A stretch of 64,000 nucleotides of DNA. Source: Dipetalonema caudispina (taxonomy: Eukaryota; Nematoda; Chromadorea; Rhabditida; Onchocercidae). The DNA lies in contig JABVXV010000008.1 of the NCBI GenBank assembly GCA_013365325.1, forward strand, positions 682,001 through 746,000, read 5' to 3'. Both the position numbers and the translations under genes were made by a program. The notes beneath the pieces are model-generated. The model saw only the letters and a list, made by a program, of their open reading frames with translations, was not told the origin of the DNA and did not search any database. Of this stretch, positions 1 to 13,400 are shown piece by piece; within the stretch, counting starts at the first letter, position 1, and each line of letters begins with the position of its first letter.

Positions 1-957
1 CATCCGTGTATTACGCCTCATGAATAAAATATAATCTATTCTTTTCTCAAACAAAATATATTAAACTAACTTTCGTTTCGAAAAATTACTTTAAGAACAT
101 CCGAGTGTGATCGTTTCTAAAAAAATACTTTCTATTTTATCATTACTCGCCTCTCTTTATGTCCTACATTGCCTTTTTATAGAGAGAACTGAGAATTTCA
201 TCCTAGGTAATGTTATTTCAGTATGCAAAGCATATCATCATCTCCATTTCCCAACAACTTTCTTGCCATGCCTAAGTCCCACTACAATTGTTTTATTGAA
301 CAAAATAATCGATCGGAAGGAAAATAGTTCTTTTGCAGGTACTTAAATATTGCTGAAGTATTATGATTGTACTACTGAGAAGAGTAATAAGATAACAACA
401 GAACCAACGAAAAACATTAAGTAAGAAAGAAAAGGAGTCAACATTTTTAATATGTTCCGGAAGAACAAATCAGTTGATATAATCGAAATTTTGATGAAAA
501 AATTAATCATGACAGATACAAACAGTAAACACATAACTTTTCAATTTGCTTCATTCAAAATTCTAGCATAGTCGTCAACGAATATTTGTTTAAAAAAATC
601 CTTTAGTGTGAAACTAATCATTTCGCAGAAAAGAACTCCAAGACTACAGTAAGTGCATTTTTAAATAAGCAGATCTTTTTTAATAAGAAATATGTGGAAA
701 ATCTGCTCATTGAGGATTTGCCAATATTTCGAAAGTATGCTAAAGATATAACATTATTTAAAACTTTGCAGAACCGACCATGAATTTGACAGAGTAAATA
801 TTTTTAATTTTGTAAAAAGACTAATAAATAAAAAATCGACAACCAGTTGTAAAATTTCAAATGAGATCATAATAGTTACGAATTCGCATTAAGAAATCCA
901 AATAAATCCTAAGATTACTATCTCCCTCTAACAAACATGCAAAACTTTTTTCTCCAA
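1..957. other. AT-rich sequence 3' of the TPR gene; no supported gene
   Basis: This stretch should hold, or be an intron before, the C-terminal exons of the minus-strand AGS3/LGN-type gene. I looked on the minus strand for GoLoco-like sequence (an acidic-Gln-Arg core) and saw none. A plus-strand reading frame at 107-346 is hydrophobic, AT-driven and without splice or family support, so I do not call it. Confidence 0.5.
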
Positions 958-3900
958 TCAAGATATTATGAAAGAGTTCATTAAAATTTCGACTACATTG
1001 GTAAATAATAGGAAAAAATGAACCTCAATTGATATATGCCCTTGCAGTACATAGAAATAAATAGCCTTTGCCACCATTCCCTGTTTTCGAAAATCTGTTG
1101 CTAGCGCTGCACATGCACGCGATTCTGCAGTACGATCACCCAACTTCCTAGCAAGCTTCAAATATCGGGTATGATATTCTGCTGCTGAAATGCAATCAGT
1201 TAATCAATAACATGTACGCGTAAAGGAAAAATTAAATCTTAATTGCAAATAAACATAAAATTTTCTATTTCACTTACAAATGTATGACACCGGTCATCCT
1301 CAAATAAGGTCTATATTTGCCAGCACATCCTTTACAAGGAAATCTTTAAACAAACCTGTTACGTGATCGCCACATATAGCAGCACCATTACCAACATTGA
1401 AACAGCATTGTGCTTCTGTCACTTCATCATGTAATTCCGCTGCAAGTGACAGCGCCAAACTAAAAAATTTTTATTACTTTATTACTTACGGTAGCGACAC
1501 TAAAAGATCCCTCAAATATTTCATTATAACTTCCATGCAAATTGAAATAAGACAAATATCAAATGAATCTCAAACAATGCTCACGTTATAATCACTTCTA
1601 AATTACTACTAGCAGCATTAGACGGAAACAACTATAAATAGCAGAAATGAATATTTAAAAAAAAAAAACAACTACCGGTAATATTCTAAGGCTTTTGCCG
1701 TTTCTGAAAGGAAAATATGCGCATTCCCAAGATTTGTGTAGGCACGTCGCATTGCTGCACGATCACCATATTGCCGAGCAATGTCCAGTCGCTGAAATAC
1801 ATTCAGTTGAAGAATAACTAAATGTATGAGTTTCACCAGACAACTCTGGAAGTAACCGAGTAATTCGTAGATTTAATACATATGAAAATTACGAATAATG
1901 CGATAAAATAATGATTTCCTTCAGGTAAATGTTTAGTATCTATTTAGTTGTATTCTTGTTAAGTATTAGACTTACTGGAAGATACTGAAAGGGAGGACAT
2001 CTTTGAACACGGCCAAAATTTTTTGGCATGCAGATAACAATTATAAGTCATGATAAATACTAATATCCTCTTCATGAATACTAGCTTACTTTGTTATGAT
2101 AATAAACAGCAGTTGCATAATCACCCAGCATATAGTAACTGTTACCAATATTGCCATACGTTCTACCACATGCCACAAAATCCTTCATGTTTTCGACTAT
2201 ATGAAGATTTTGCCTGGAAAAAGATAAACTATTCGACGAACTAGTTTTTGCCTGCAGTACCACTGAAAAATAGGCGTGGATTTTAGATCTTTTCAAGAAT
2301 TAAGTTTTAATTTCTATGATAAATCAGATATAAAACAAAAAAAAAAAAACCTCCATTCTACAATTAGCTACATATTTAACGAAACTAGCAAGATGCAAGT
2401 GATAAAAGAAATGCACAAAGTGTGAAGTAAGTGAAAAGCCTATGGAAAATTAACAAAGAGAATTTCGCAGCATAGTCCACATATCAGTTCCAACCCAATA
2501 CGATAAATATTTACAAATAACAATTTATAGCAGCTTGAAGTTGCGAGGTTGCTGTCATATCGCTGGCTGTAAGAAGCCCAGATTTATCAAGAGGTTCCGA
2601 TGCATGGATTATTGTTTTCGCGCGACAATGATAAACAGATGCCACATTGTAAAGAGCTCCAGCCTCACATTCCTGTAATACAATTAAGCAAATCTTGAGG
2701 ACTTCACTTTATATTATTTTTCACTAAATGGAGTATATACGAGCAACCGAAAAAAACTCATTACGGCTCAATTTATCGAACTGATCAACGAATAAATAAA
2801 TGTATCAAATGCAATCTATAAAAAGTCAGAAAACCATGCGGCATACATATCATTTGCGCGTAAGACATTATCTAATTTGATTGCAATGTTTTACTGTACT
2901 TTTCTGACTTATGAAAATCCATATAATCATCTGCACAACCTCGCTTCATTATGATAACAAAATTGTCGATGCCAGCATCAAAACAAAACCTAACCTCGAC
3001 TAATTCAGCTACATATATCATAACTCGTAGAAATGCGACGAACTGCGTAAGACAACAACATAGGCTAGAAAAAATTCAACAAGATAATATGTGTTGGAAA
3101 AAATAAATAGTACCACACTTACTTTATCATTAAGTTCCTGTGCTAATCGTAAATGTGCGACCGCATGCTCATAAGCGCTATCAAAATCACCCAAAGCCTT
3201 GTAGGTATTTGCGATATTTCCATGAGCTTTTGCAAGCCCACAACGGTCATTGAGCAGTCTAAAACGGATAATAGCGAATCTCATGATGTAAAGATTTTGT
3301 ATGCATTATGAACAAAAATAAGAGACATGTTATCATGCTCTTACTTGGCTGTTTCCAAATCATGTCGATGATATTCGAGTGCTTTGTCGAAAATACGCAA
3401 CACAAAGTATGCATTTCCTAGTTGTGAATAGATTGCGGACAATGCTTCCAAACTGCGTCCTCCAAGGTTGATTTTTTTTTCCAGCGCCATTTCCAAGTAT
3501 TTGATCCCTATAAAGTAGATTCTTCTGTACATTTATTCATTCGACGCGCGCTAATTCCTATTAACTTTGATAAAATAACAAAGAAATCGTGAACACTCTC
3601 CAAAGCAATAATTATGCGCTTGGAAAATCTAATCACTGTGCAAAATTGTATTTGAATCCCTTAAGTGACAATTAAAACAGTAGGAGTAATAATACTGCAA
3701 CCAAATTCAGAAATTAGAAAGTTGGTGTCCTAGCACTTTAGTTCATGAAGTGTTTTTAATACAACAGGAACTTATAAATCAGCCTTCTGGAAAGGGCAAT
3801 GCAGGTCACAAGGACTGCTCAAACCGATAATGATATGATACAAGATGTAACAATAAAATCAACCAAATAATCCAATTTCAAACCTGCTTTCATGCTGTTT

Positions 3901-3974
3901 TCACGGCATAACCGCTCACCTTCTTGGGCAAGCGCTAAGGCATCCATACCTTCTACCGCTAGTGGTACGCTCAT
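958..3974 (-). CDS. ags-3: AGS3/LGN/Pins-type TPR protein (G-protein signalling modulator), 3' incomplete
   Basis: Eight minus-strand exons read in frame: 3884-3974 (ATG at 3974), 3345-3507, 3123-3258, 2515-2672, 2090-2213, 1676-1791, 1356-1459, and 1184 down to about 1024, or to a stop at 958 if there is no further splice. The product is a chain of helical TPR units with repeated LGNAY, YGNIGNSYYMLGD and GDRTAESRACAAL-type motifs. The N-terminus (ALAQEGERLCRENSMKAG) and LEALSAIYSQLGNAYF match the start of the LGN/AGS3/Pins family. In that family the TPRs bind NuMA/LIN-5- or Inscuteable-type partners, and C-terminal GoLoco motifs bind GDP-loaded G-alpha-i/o to orient spindles or tune signalling. 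GoLoco motifs are not visible here, so the gene either continues past base 1 or is a short form. It is divergent from the deubiquitinase gene. Family assignment is firm; the 3' end is not. Confidence 0.85.
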
Positions 3975-4550
3975 CTCTATATTTTTCTGTACGTCTTGAG
4001 ACTACAGCTGCACCTACCCTGAAGAAAAAGCTTCGCACTGATACTTTTCGAACAAACAAAACGTACCCAACAATGGCATAAACATAATTAGATGAGGTCT
4101 CAGAAAATGCGTGAAGTGTAACATGATTAAATATCGTCATAATTAAAATCATATACTACTTCTTCCCTCTCTTCCCATATACTTTTACGTATCATATTAT
4201 CCACTTCACATCCGTATTACACGTATCACATCCCACGTGCCATACTTCCGCGCAAAACACAGTGACACGCATGGCGCCAATTGATCGGTTAAAGGTTTGG
4301 ATCGCAATGCAATAACATTTAATGCATGCAACACTTCATGCAACTTTATGAAGGCTCTCTTTTGTTATCCTTAATTGCGTGTTGATCTGGGAAGATGCGG
4401 GGTTGACTTGTTGTAAGTGTTACGCACTCTTTTATTAATAGATATAATTCATATTATGTGCAATGATGGTGCTTTAATAAAATTTAAACATCTATAAAGT
4501 ATTTCAAGTAACACTTAAATCGATATCAGCCTTAAACGATAAAGGATCGT
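3975..4550. promoter_or_regulatory. Shared divergent promoter region (ags-3-like / USP)
   Basis: The 576 bases separate the start codons of two head-to-head genes, so both promoters must lie here unless 5' non-coding exons exist elsewhere. The stretch holds a CACGTG E-box at 4234-4239 and a locally less AT-rich segment around 4200-4290. On the minus strand a TACAG 12 bases before the ags-3-like ATG could be a spliced-leader acceptor. Promoter function is inferred from geometry. Confidence 0.45.
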
Positions 4551-7500
4551 ATGTTTGAGGACGTTCAACGTTCCTATGAAGTGGTACAGGAATCCACTCC
4601 CACCGCTTATGGAGAAGTCGAATACAGCGGTATGTTTTTCATTTCATAATTGTAGGGAAAAATGTAGGGACAGCTTATTTCCTTCGATTAATTCAATTTG
4701 GTTATTTCGCAGTAAAAATGTTTTTTATATTGTTTTTGTTTTTCAGATACTAATGTACGACAGGATGTGGAATGCCCACACAAGAATAAGAAGGGATTAT
4801 TTAAAGTTGCAAATTTGCGAAAAAAAGTGAAAAATTTTAAGAAGAAAGTGGGAATTAATTATTGCGAAGATTGCGCAAGGCTCGATCCACCCGAACAGCG
4901 GCCATCGGTCTGTTTTCTCCTTTTATTTTTGTAACCGTGTGGAGTAAAATGCATTAAATTATGACTATTTCCCATTTTATAGCTAAAATTATGTACAAAA
5001 TTCATACTGTTTGTTCCCTAGCTGAAGCATCTTGATGTTGAAGGTGTGGATATGTGTCACCTGCAGTTTTTCCGGCTGTGATGAAAAAAACCATACTTTA
5101 AATCACTTCAAAGCATTGCGTACTGGTACGGAGCATCCACTTTTTTTTGCCGTAGAAGGCAAACAATTCCGGTGACTTTTACATATTCGAAATTTACAAA
5201 TAAATTAAGGATTTGATTTTAGCTGTATATTCATTTTTTACTTTTGCATCGTTATGAGCAGTTCATACGTAGGCATTGCAATGCATTAACATATGTGTTT
5301 AGTGAGAAGAGATTCGAAGTAATTTTTTGTCTGATAAATTAATTTGATAAATTACGAAAGCATTGTACAAACAAATTAGTTAATCAGAAAAGGACTTTCA
5401 TGGCGTTTGTTTAGTAATTTTAAAAGATTTTTGCTGTTTTTATTATAAACACGAAAAGTCCTTTGACCATAGAGTTAAAACATTACATTGAAAGATGTTC
5501 ATAGCTTCAGGTGCTTCAGCTGCGAAAAAAGAATTGATGTTGCTGAAGAAGAAAGTGGTTCAATAAAAGCTTTTCTTAGCGATTATAATTCTTTCATAAA
5601 ACCAAAACTGAAGATTGATCCATCGGAATCTCAATCAATGAAAATCGGTAACCTGAAAAGAAATTCTTCACTCGTTGGGGAAGTTGATTCGAAAAAGAGT
5701 GGAAGTAGTAACGAAAAGTGTTTAACAGAGAGCAAAATGAAAAATAATGAAAGGAAAACATTGTTACCAGTGAAGGTTTGTGAAATTAATCCATTTTCAG
5801 ATAAATTTCTTAAAATCTGAGGAAAAGCTCTTGATTTTTAAAGATTTTGTGCGTATATATTTCTTTAGAATTCTTCTATCTATTAATTTTTAACTAGTAC
5901 TGTTCTTAACCTGAGATAAAATTCTTAGTGCAGTTGTGAGATCATCAAATGTCTGTTCTATAATACAGGGCCTCGCTAATCTTGGAAACACCTGTTTTTT
6001 TAATTCGATAACTCAGTGCCTTCTTCACACTCACACTCTCGCTGTGTACATCAACTTGATTGGTAGAGAAGACAACATCGAACTCATGCAGGACAAAGTT
6101 TTAATTGGCGATAAGCAAGTCCAGGTAGTTCATTGAAGTTTCTTGTCTTTAAGCTGTTAGAGCTTCTCTAGCCCCTTCACCACAAAAGAACTCACTCCTA
6201 GCGTTATCGATGCTCATAATTTTTTTTCAACATTTCAAGAACGACATACTATTGGTAGGTATTTGAGTAGCCATCACTGATATAGTCAGATCCAATATTT
6301 TTGATATCTGGGTACCGAGAGTAATAAATTGGCTTATTATTATTATTAGAGAGTTAGAAAAACTGAACGCATGACCAGTAGTAGAGAAGCAGTGGCATTG
6401 AAAAGTGTATATCTTGGAGAGCTACCAATCATGCATCAGGAACTGGCTACGTACTCATAAAAAACTGAAAACTCTGTGTTTTTGTAAGTCGAATCATAGT
6501 CAGATAAATATTGTTGATTGAACTGGTTGTACTTGAAACGAGAGAGTTTGGGACCTTTCCATAATTTTGCTAACAAACTCCTAAATTGATAGTAGATTAT
6601 TCCTTAGAATGTCTCAAGGATTTCAACTTAATAACATTCAGGAAACTAATTTCATTGATAACAGTGGCGTTATGGAGACAACTACTAAAATACGGAATAA
6701 CGTGAAAGAAATTAAGTTAGGCAAACATGTTTAAATTTTCCAGAGGGCTCAAATATTGGTCAAGCTTTTCTTTCTAAGTTAAATGCGTTCAAGAGTTAGC
6801 GTATCTACTTGAGAAATTTCAACCTCTTATTTTTTTTTTTTGATAAGTCTAGGAAATTTTTTAATCGGTTAGTATGTTAGCCAGTCATTGCAGCACTGGT
6901 TAATGTAATTCTCAAGCTCTCGTGGGTCATCGCACAGTTTCATGCAATTTGTGGGATGATCAATGTCTTTATTAATTTTTATCAGGTTACAATCCATTTG
7001 CAGGTGCCACACGTGTATTTGTCTTTGGATTCATTTGATGGGCCACTGAATAATATTTTCGCGAATTTCATACGTGATTTCAAAGCTGGATTGGCTGTTC
7101 ATCCCTCGTCTTTATTCAGTGAAATAGCGAGGAAGTTAGTGCGCTGCTCTATAGTGAAATAATTTTTGTAATTTTTTGGAATTAACGAACTAATGCGTGG
7201 CTGTTTATCTTAATGTTTTGAAAAAATGATGACTAAAAGCTCAAAATATCTCCATTTATTGTGTATGAAAGCTAGATGAAGCTTCACTAAAAGTTTGTAA
7301 ACCGACATATTATCACATCTGATTTTCGGGAGTTGTAAAAAGTATTTTTACCTTTCATAATTTTATATCAACCTCATGTACTTGCAGAGCGCCACGTTTT
7401 CGAGGGTGGGCGCAGCAGGATGCTCATGAATTATTACGGTATCTAATGGATGGTCTCCGAACGGAGGAAATTAACCGATATAAGGAAGCTATTTCTCGAT

Positions 7501-10474
7501 ATATCAAAGTAGCTAGAGCTGAAAATCCCAAGTTGATGGATGGCGAAATGTCTTTATTGGCTAAGGTCAGTTTTTACTAATGCGTCATTTTATCTTACAA
7601 TTGCGACAGATTTGCGTTCATAAAACTATTCCATAGTGATATATAGAGGGCAATATTGTTTAAATATAGTGGTGGTTTTTGTGCAGATGCTGCAGTGGAT
7701 TGGTACCGTACATCTCACATTATCACATTCTTTGTAAAACTGGCCTTAGTAAAATTGCTTCGTTGTTTGTATATGTATAAGCACTCGATCATTAATCATG
7801 CAGCGTGGAAATGCAAATATTTACAGTTTTTAGTTATTATTTCAGGGCATGCTCAAAGCATGTGGAAGGCCGCTTATTGATGCTGTTTTTGGCGGCACTC
7901 TTTTGCAGACAGTGAAATGTTCAGATTGTGGTCATCTTTCGAAGACTTATGAAGATTTCTTGGATCTATCTCTCCCACTTCCATCAACATCAACCAAAAC
8001 ATTATTTAATGGAACATACAAAATGCATAAATCTGCTTCACTGAGCTTGAGTAAATATCAGAAAAAAAAAGAAAAAACGAATGCGCGTAAAGGGGTTAGT
8101 AAAATCCATGTTAGGGGATTCATGGAAATTCTTTATCTTTACACGGTGTACACGATACATGAACCGTTCTTGCGCAGTTAATGCATTAATTCATAAAAAT
8201 TGTATATAACAACAGCACAGGCATTACTGAACCTGTTCAGTTCCTCTGTTATACCTCATTTTTTGTAAATTTAAGAAAGTACGTCGAAAATCTCATGAAA
8301 TCATTTCGCATAACGATGAAATTAATCATAGTGGGGAGCGGTCTCATCTTAACAATGATGTTAGCGATGAAGATATTCCCGATGATGATGATGTTGATGC
8401 AAAAAATGTGAACGGTAACATTTTCACTCTTAATCTTTTGCATCTGTTATGGTTTGGCATAATTTGTTTCAGCGGTATTTTGTTTGGATAAGAAATCAAA
8501 ATTGTCCTTTTCGTATGGTTTAAAAACTTTTGGAATGAATATCTATTCGACTTTAGAATATTACTGCATCCTTTGCTTTCCTGTGAGAAATAGGATTGAA
8601 TTTCGGGATGTTCCTTTTTTCTTTTTTCTTCATTTTTCAGTTCATATTATAATTCGATTTCCTGGGATGTTAAATATTTAGGTAATATCTGTGATGAAAT
8701 GAATAAATTGAATATGAATACTGAACTAGAAGATTGCCTACAGTTGTTGGATGATGGAAAAGCTGTAGAGGATGATCCGCGTTCATTAGCATCGTGTCTT
8801 CGAGCTTTTACAACAACAGAAGTTCTGTCGGCACCAAATACCTATGAGTGTGAAAAATGCTGTGTTCCTTACAACAAACAGGTTTCAAAATTTTGTTCTC
8901 AGTAGTTCTGTTCCCAAATTCGTTCTTGAAATTCGATCGTCGTGTTCTAAAGATGATAATTCCTTTTTATATACTTTCTGTCCTGTTAAGAGTATGTTAG
9001 AAATATTAGATTTGAGGTTTGAATTGCAAATCTTGTTATATAATGAGCAATGCGCTATTCTTCAGCTTCGAAATGGAATGAAGAAAAGGACAGTTGAAGC
9101 TGAGAAGCGTTACTTGATTTACGAGCCACCTCCAGTTTTAACATTACATCTGAAAAGGTTTGAACAGGTAATCTGGGAATCTTAGTTGAAATAATATAAC
9201 GAATTTCTTTTTTAAGCTATGCAAAATTGACAAAGAACAAACAGTTCTGAGCACTCAATGAATAGTTGTAGGGAGAAGATCCCATATTATGCAGTACAGA
9301 AAATCTTCTTTAGTTTTCATTTCTGTTTTCTTTTAAAAAGCGGAAAGCACTCATCCATCTGCATTTGAATCTTCCAGATTGAGTTTCTTTTCCACCATGC
9401 TTGTTCGTAAATTTGAATATATAATTTTTCCACTGCTTAAGGATTTTAGTTTAGAGTAATGATTCTCGTGCAGGGATTTAGCGATCGCAATTTTTGTCCA
9501 GAGATCCTTTCCCCACTTTTAATCACGCATTTATTTTGAGAGCACTTTCGTATGATTTTCAGACACATTCAATGAGTGGTCGTGTGATCACGCGCAAGGT
9601 TCCTGGGCAAATTTCTTTTCCAAAAATTCTTAATATTGCACCTTTTTGCACGCAAATAGCCAAGGTAATTGGTTTCATAAAAATTGCTGCATGTTGGATC
9701 TTTATTTTCTTCATTGTTTTTCGAAGCTGTAATATCTTTTTCTAGCCAGTAACTAGTAAACACTAGTTAACATTTCGTCGTTTTGGATATCCATATTTAT
9801 TTCGATTCTCATTTTATCTGTGTTGTGGAAGTATTATAATTATTAAATACGATTTTGTAGAGAATCGAGAAAGGATTAAAAAAGGTATATTATTCATTAT
9901 ATGGTGTTGTATCACATTCTGGAGATCTCTCATCGGGTCATTATGTCGCATTTATCAAGAATCGATATCCCTCATCGCAAACAGAAAAATTTTTCTACGA
10001 AGCTGCAAATCTTTCGCCACCAGATTCAGTCGTTACTTGTAGTGCTTCAGAACTGAAAGAGTTAGATCTTGTTTTTGTATCATGCTTACATAAAGTCCGT
10101 CTTGAAATTATAGTAACTATTTGGTTTTTAAGTGGATAACTCCATCTCTTTGGTAATTTAAAAAAAAAAAAGAAATTTTTATATCATCTCTTTGGGTGAG
10201 CTGATGCCTCATTATATAGTTTCGCTACTCATAAAAACATTTCAGTAATGATTAATTGCGAAATCTTGTTGATTGCGGCGGGTTAATCCCAACCATTTTT
10301 AGTGATTAGGTGCTTTCATTATTATTTTATATCAAATACTTCTGCAGGGTAATAGAGGGGCCATGCGATGATGGTGAATGGTACTATGCAAGCGACATGA
10401 GAATAAGCTCTGTGTCGGAATCGCGTGTGCTTGGTGCTGAAGCATATGTTCTTTTCTACGAACGAATCTTTTAA
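4551..10474 (+). CDS. Ubiquitin carboxyl-terminal hydrolase, USP16/USP45 type
   Basis: Fifteen exons give about 759 residues: 4551-4629, 4747-4907, 5044-5171, 5511-5775, 5969-6124, 6986-7134, 7388-7565, 7846-8094, 8276-8414, 8473-8517, 8682-8881, 9066-9167, 9563-9664, 9861-10060, 10348-10474. The N-terminus is a ZnF-UBP finger with C36, H38, C66, C69, C84, C87, C92, H101, H111, C124 and C127 as likely zinc ligands. The catalytic domain follows: Cys box [13 protein letters not shown] (C220), a [14 protein letters not shown] box, [10 protein letters not shown], His box SSGHYVAF (H678) and a terminal SDMRISS...YVLFYERIF block with D734. An acidic, low-complexity insert (about 456-520) interrupts the domain, as in USP16/45. 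Such enzymes cleave ubiquitin from substrates such as histone H2A. All catalytic residues are present, so it should be active. The 3' acceptor of exon 3 (TTGAAG) is unusual but is required by frame and homology. Confidence 0.92.
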
Positions 10475-10478
10475 TAAA
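10473..10478 (+). terminator. AATAAA polyadenylation signal overlapping the USP stop codon
   Basis: The stop codon TAA (10472-10474) shares two bases with an AATAAA hexamer. If used, it gives a 3' UTR of only some 15-25 bases. A second AATAAA lies near 11070, so a longer 3' UTR is also possible. Confidence 0.4.
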
Positions 10479-13400
10479 TTTTTTCCCGTTTATTTCGGTG
10501 TTGTATCAGTAATTTTTTCCAATCAGTATTAGGGATTTCTTTTAATGGTAACTAATTTTACTATTTCGAAAATTTCCTTTTTATGACCAAATATGCTTGC
10601 TCATATCATTTTCGACTATGCTCCATTTTCCTTTCACCATCGTCGATTTTAATTAAACTCTAAATCATCGATTACAAAGCTCAACAGTTCTTGAAATGGT
10701 GTTCAGTAATACATATTTATAGTGTTTTGTATTGTATGTTGCTATGTTGTTTTAGAGAAATATTTCGTTCGAAATATTATTTAGTGGATAATTATGGACT
10801 GTTTGCCTTTTTTCAAAGCATACCGAAGGCGGCAAGTAAATCATTTGTACCACCTTAAATTTTAACGGGGACTAATGGCCAGTGTTTGTAGTCCTTCAAT
10901 CTCTGCATGCCATATTGTGCTGTTGTTGTGTTTAGCAGTTAACTACGGGTGTAGTGTTAAAGTTAAGGAGAGGCGAAAAGTGGTCGTTTCACTCTTTTTT
11001 GGATACTGGGGTTTGCTTTTACTGGTCTTTCTATAGTGTTGTAAACTTTATTGATTTTTTATGTGTAATGGAATAAAATGTTTTATCATACCCCTGTGTT
11101 CTATCGCTTTGGGAATACTTATTAGCTATTCGTAAAGTTCTTATTTGATAAAATAATGTGGCAATTTTGATTGCCTGCTCTGTTATGTATTGTTTGCGTA
11201 TGTAGTTCAATACTGGATAGTTTGGTATGTAAGAATTTTTCAGAACTATGTTATAGATAAAGGTTATATCGATGACTGCGATTGATCGGAACTCTACCGA
11301 GGTCAGTGGGTTTTGTTAAAAGATGACAGAGTACTTGTATTTTGATTTTTTATTTACTCGAAAAGTTTTTTGGACTTCAATTCTGAGGAAACATTCAGTA
11401 TGTCTCATTTTCAGCGAAATGTGCCTACGATGTAGAGTAGTTTTGTTATCATGTAATCATTTGCAATGAGTCTCATTGGTCAAAGAACAAGTAAATTTGC
11501 TGCGATCAGATGATATATATCATTAGTTGATAGCACTGGTTGACCCTGAAGTAAGTTTTTTTGATTATGTCTTCTTTTCTAGTTTATTCTTTGTAATTCC
11601 TTTTTTTTTTTGCTTTTTTGTATTTGATGAACTGCCATCTACGTACACATCGCTTTACTCTTTGTCAGAATTGCTAAATCCTATAAATGGATAAACTAAA
11701 AAACAGACGTATCATGTGAAATCATTTTAAGCTTCAGTTCAAATTTTATTTATAATTGATTAGTCAGTCTGTTTAATACAACTAAATTACATCTACCTTT
11801 TTGTCTTTGTTCTTTCATTATTATTAATTAAGGATATGATCTATTGACTAGTAAGAGGCTATATTTGACAGCGCAATTCAGGCATATAATCCGTAGTAGT
11901 TATGCGAATAATTACACTTTAACCAAAGTTCTTGTGTCCGTTACCGACTGTATACTCTATTGAGAAACACACCATTATCATAACTTTTCATATATTCATT
12001 CAGATCTGAGGCGTAAAGAAGACCACATAAGTGCCTCTCATTTAATTTTTTCATTTTTTTTTTTTTTCACCCAACTTCTCTTCCTTACTCTTCGCTTTTG
12101 TTATCGGTATAGCAAAAACAACTGTTGACGGCGTATACGAGTTTTTAGCTCTTAATTCTGATAATGTAACCGTTATCATTTCTTTGACCTTCATCTCTCC
12201 TACTACCTTTCACATCTCCATTTCTTCTACCAAAAAATATACAGGATACAATCACATATTTTTGTGCCTGGTCAGAAAAAAACTGTTCCATTCTTTTGTG
12301 ACGTTTTACTTATTTGCGGCAAGTGCTGCATAATACAAAGGAAAAAAAAAACTACGAATGCATTCCAAAAAGTGGATAGTAAATCCTTTAATGAAAGAAA
12401 GATAAAATGGGTACCATTTAATATCCATTTTATTTTTAATATTTTTGAAAAAGAAATGGATAAGATTACCGTTGATATCTTTTCGGTTCGAAGTATATAA
12501 CAACGCAGAAAAAAAAGATGGTTTGGATAGTCTTTCATATCGTGAAAAGGTTTTTCTGCAAAGATAAAGTTGATTTGAAGCATTTTAAAGGATCTTAGCC
12601 TGTCATACTGGCATTCTTAGCCATATCATATTGTCATTCTTTGCTCTCCACTGTCTAATAAATTCTTCCGCTGATATACAGCATGAATGATTTCCGGATT
12701 TTTCATCCACAAATTTTTGTTAACTTGCCCTAGATCTTTAAGATGTATCACTGATAATGGTTCCCACAATTTTCTAAGAAGTATTTTCCCTTTTCAAGGG
12801 TATTGTTATAGTAGGAACGTTCTTTCCCTAAGAAGAAATCAATTCGTAACACTACGTTTAAATTATGTCGGCGTCTTTATCATGGAACGTTGTAGTGTTC
12901 GGTATCCACCTTATTAAATATTTCTCAGTACCCAACTTATTCCTGTTTTCATTCCCTTATCCATATAAAAACCCTGCATTCTGCACATCTTACTTCATCA
13001 CTGTGTTGTTCGGAAACACAGTGTCACATCGTTCGTTACTCCCTTTTTTTCATTTTAATTGCTTTCATTTGTGTCTTAATAATTTTGAAAATTGCATAGT
13101 TATTGCATATCAGTGTGTGTGTTATTTCTCCGTTTGAGATAAAGTTTGCATTGTTGTACGCTTAATATCTTCTAAAAACTATGTCGATTTCATTCATTCA
13201 TTCATTTTTATGCTTATTTACTATACATTTGAAGTAAAGGTGCTAAAAATGAAATAGACAATATCGCTCTTTGCAAGAAGCAGCAAAAATTGAAATCTTC
13301 GTTTAAAAATTTCTCTAAAAACAGTTTACCGATGTTATGTGGCATTTTAAAGGATATCTCACGTATGAAAGTTTTGCATTAATCAAAAATACGCTTTCTG

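Noticed and set aside
107..346. Plus-strand 79-codon ORF with a hydrophobic N-terminus
   Set aside because: Looks like a signal peptide by chance; AT-driven composition, no acceptor or domain, and it lies antisense to the expected 3' part of the AGS3-type gene.
3916..4152. Minus-strand ORF covering the AGS3-type start region
   Set aside because: Out of frame with the conserved LALAQEGERLC reading; a shadow of exon 1.
12264..12583. Overlapping ORFs open on both strands (78, 65 and 103 codons)
   Set aside because: Phe/Ile/Lys-rich low-complexity AT sequence is open on both strands; no domain, no splice context.
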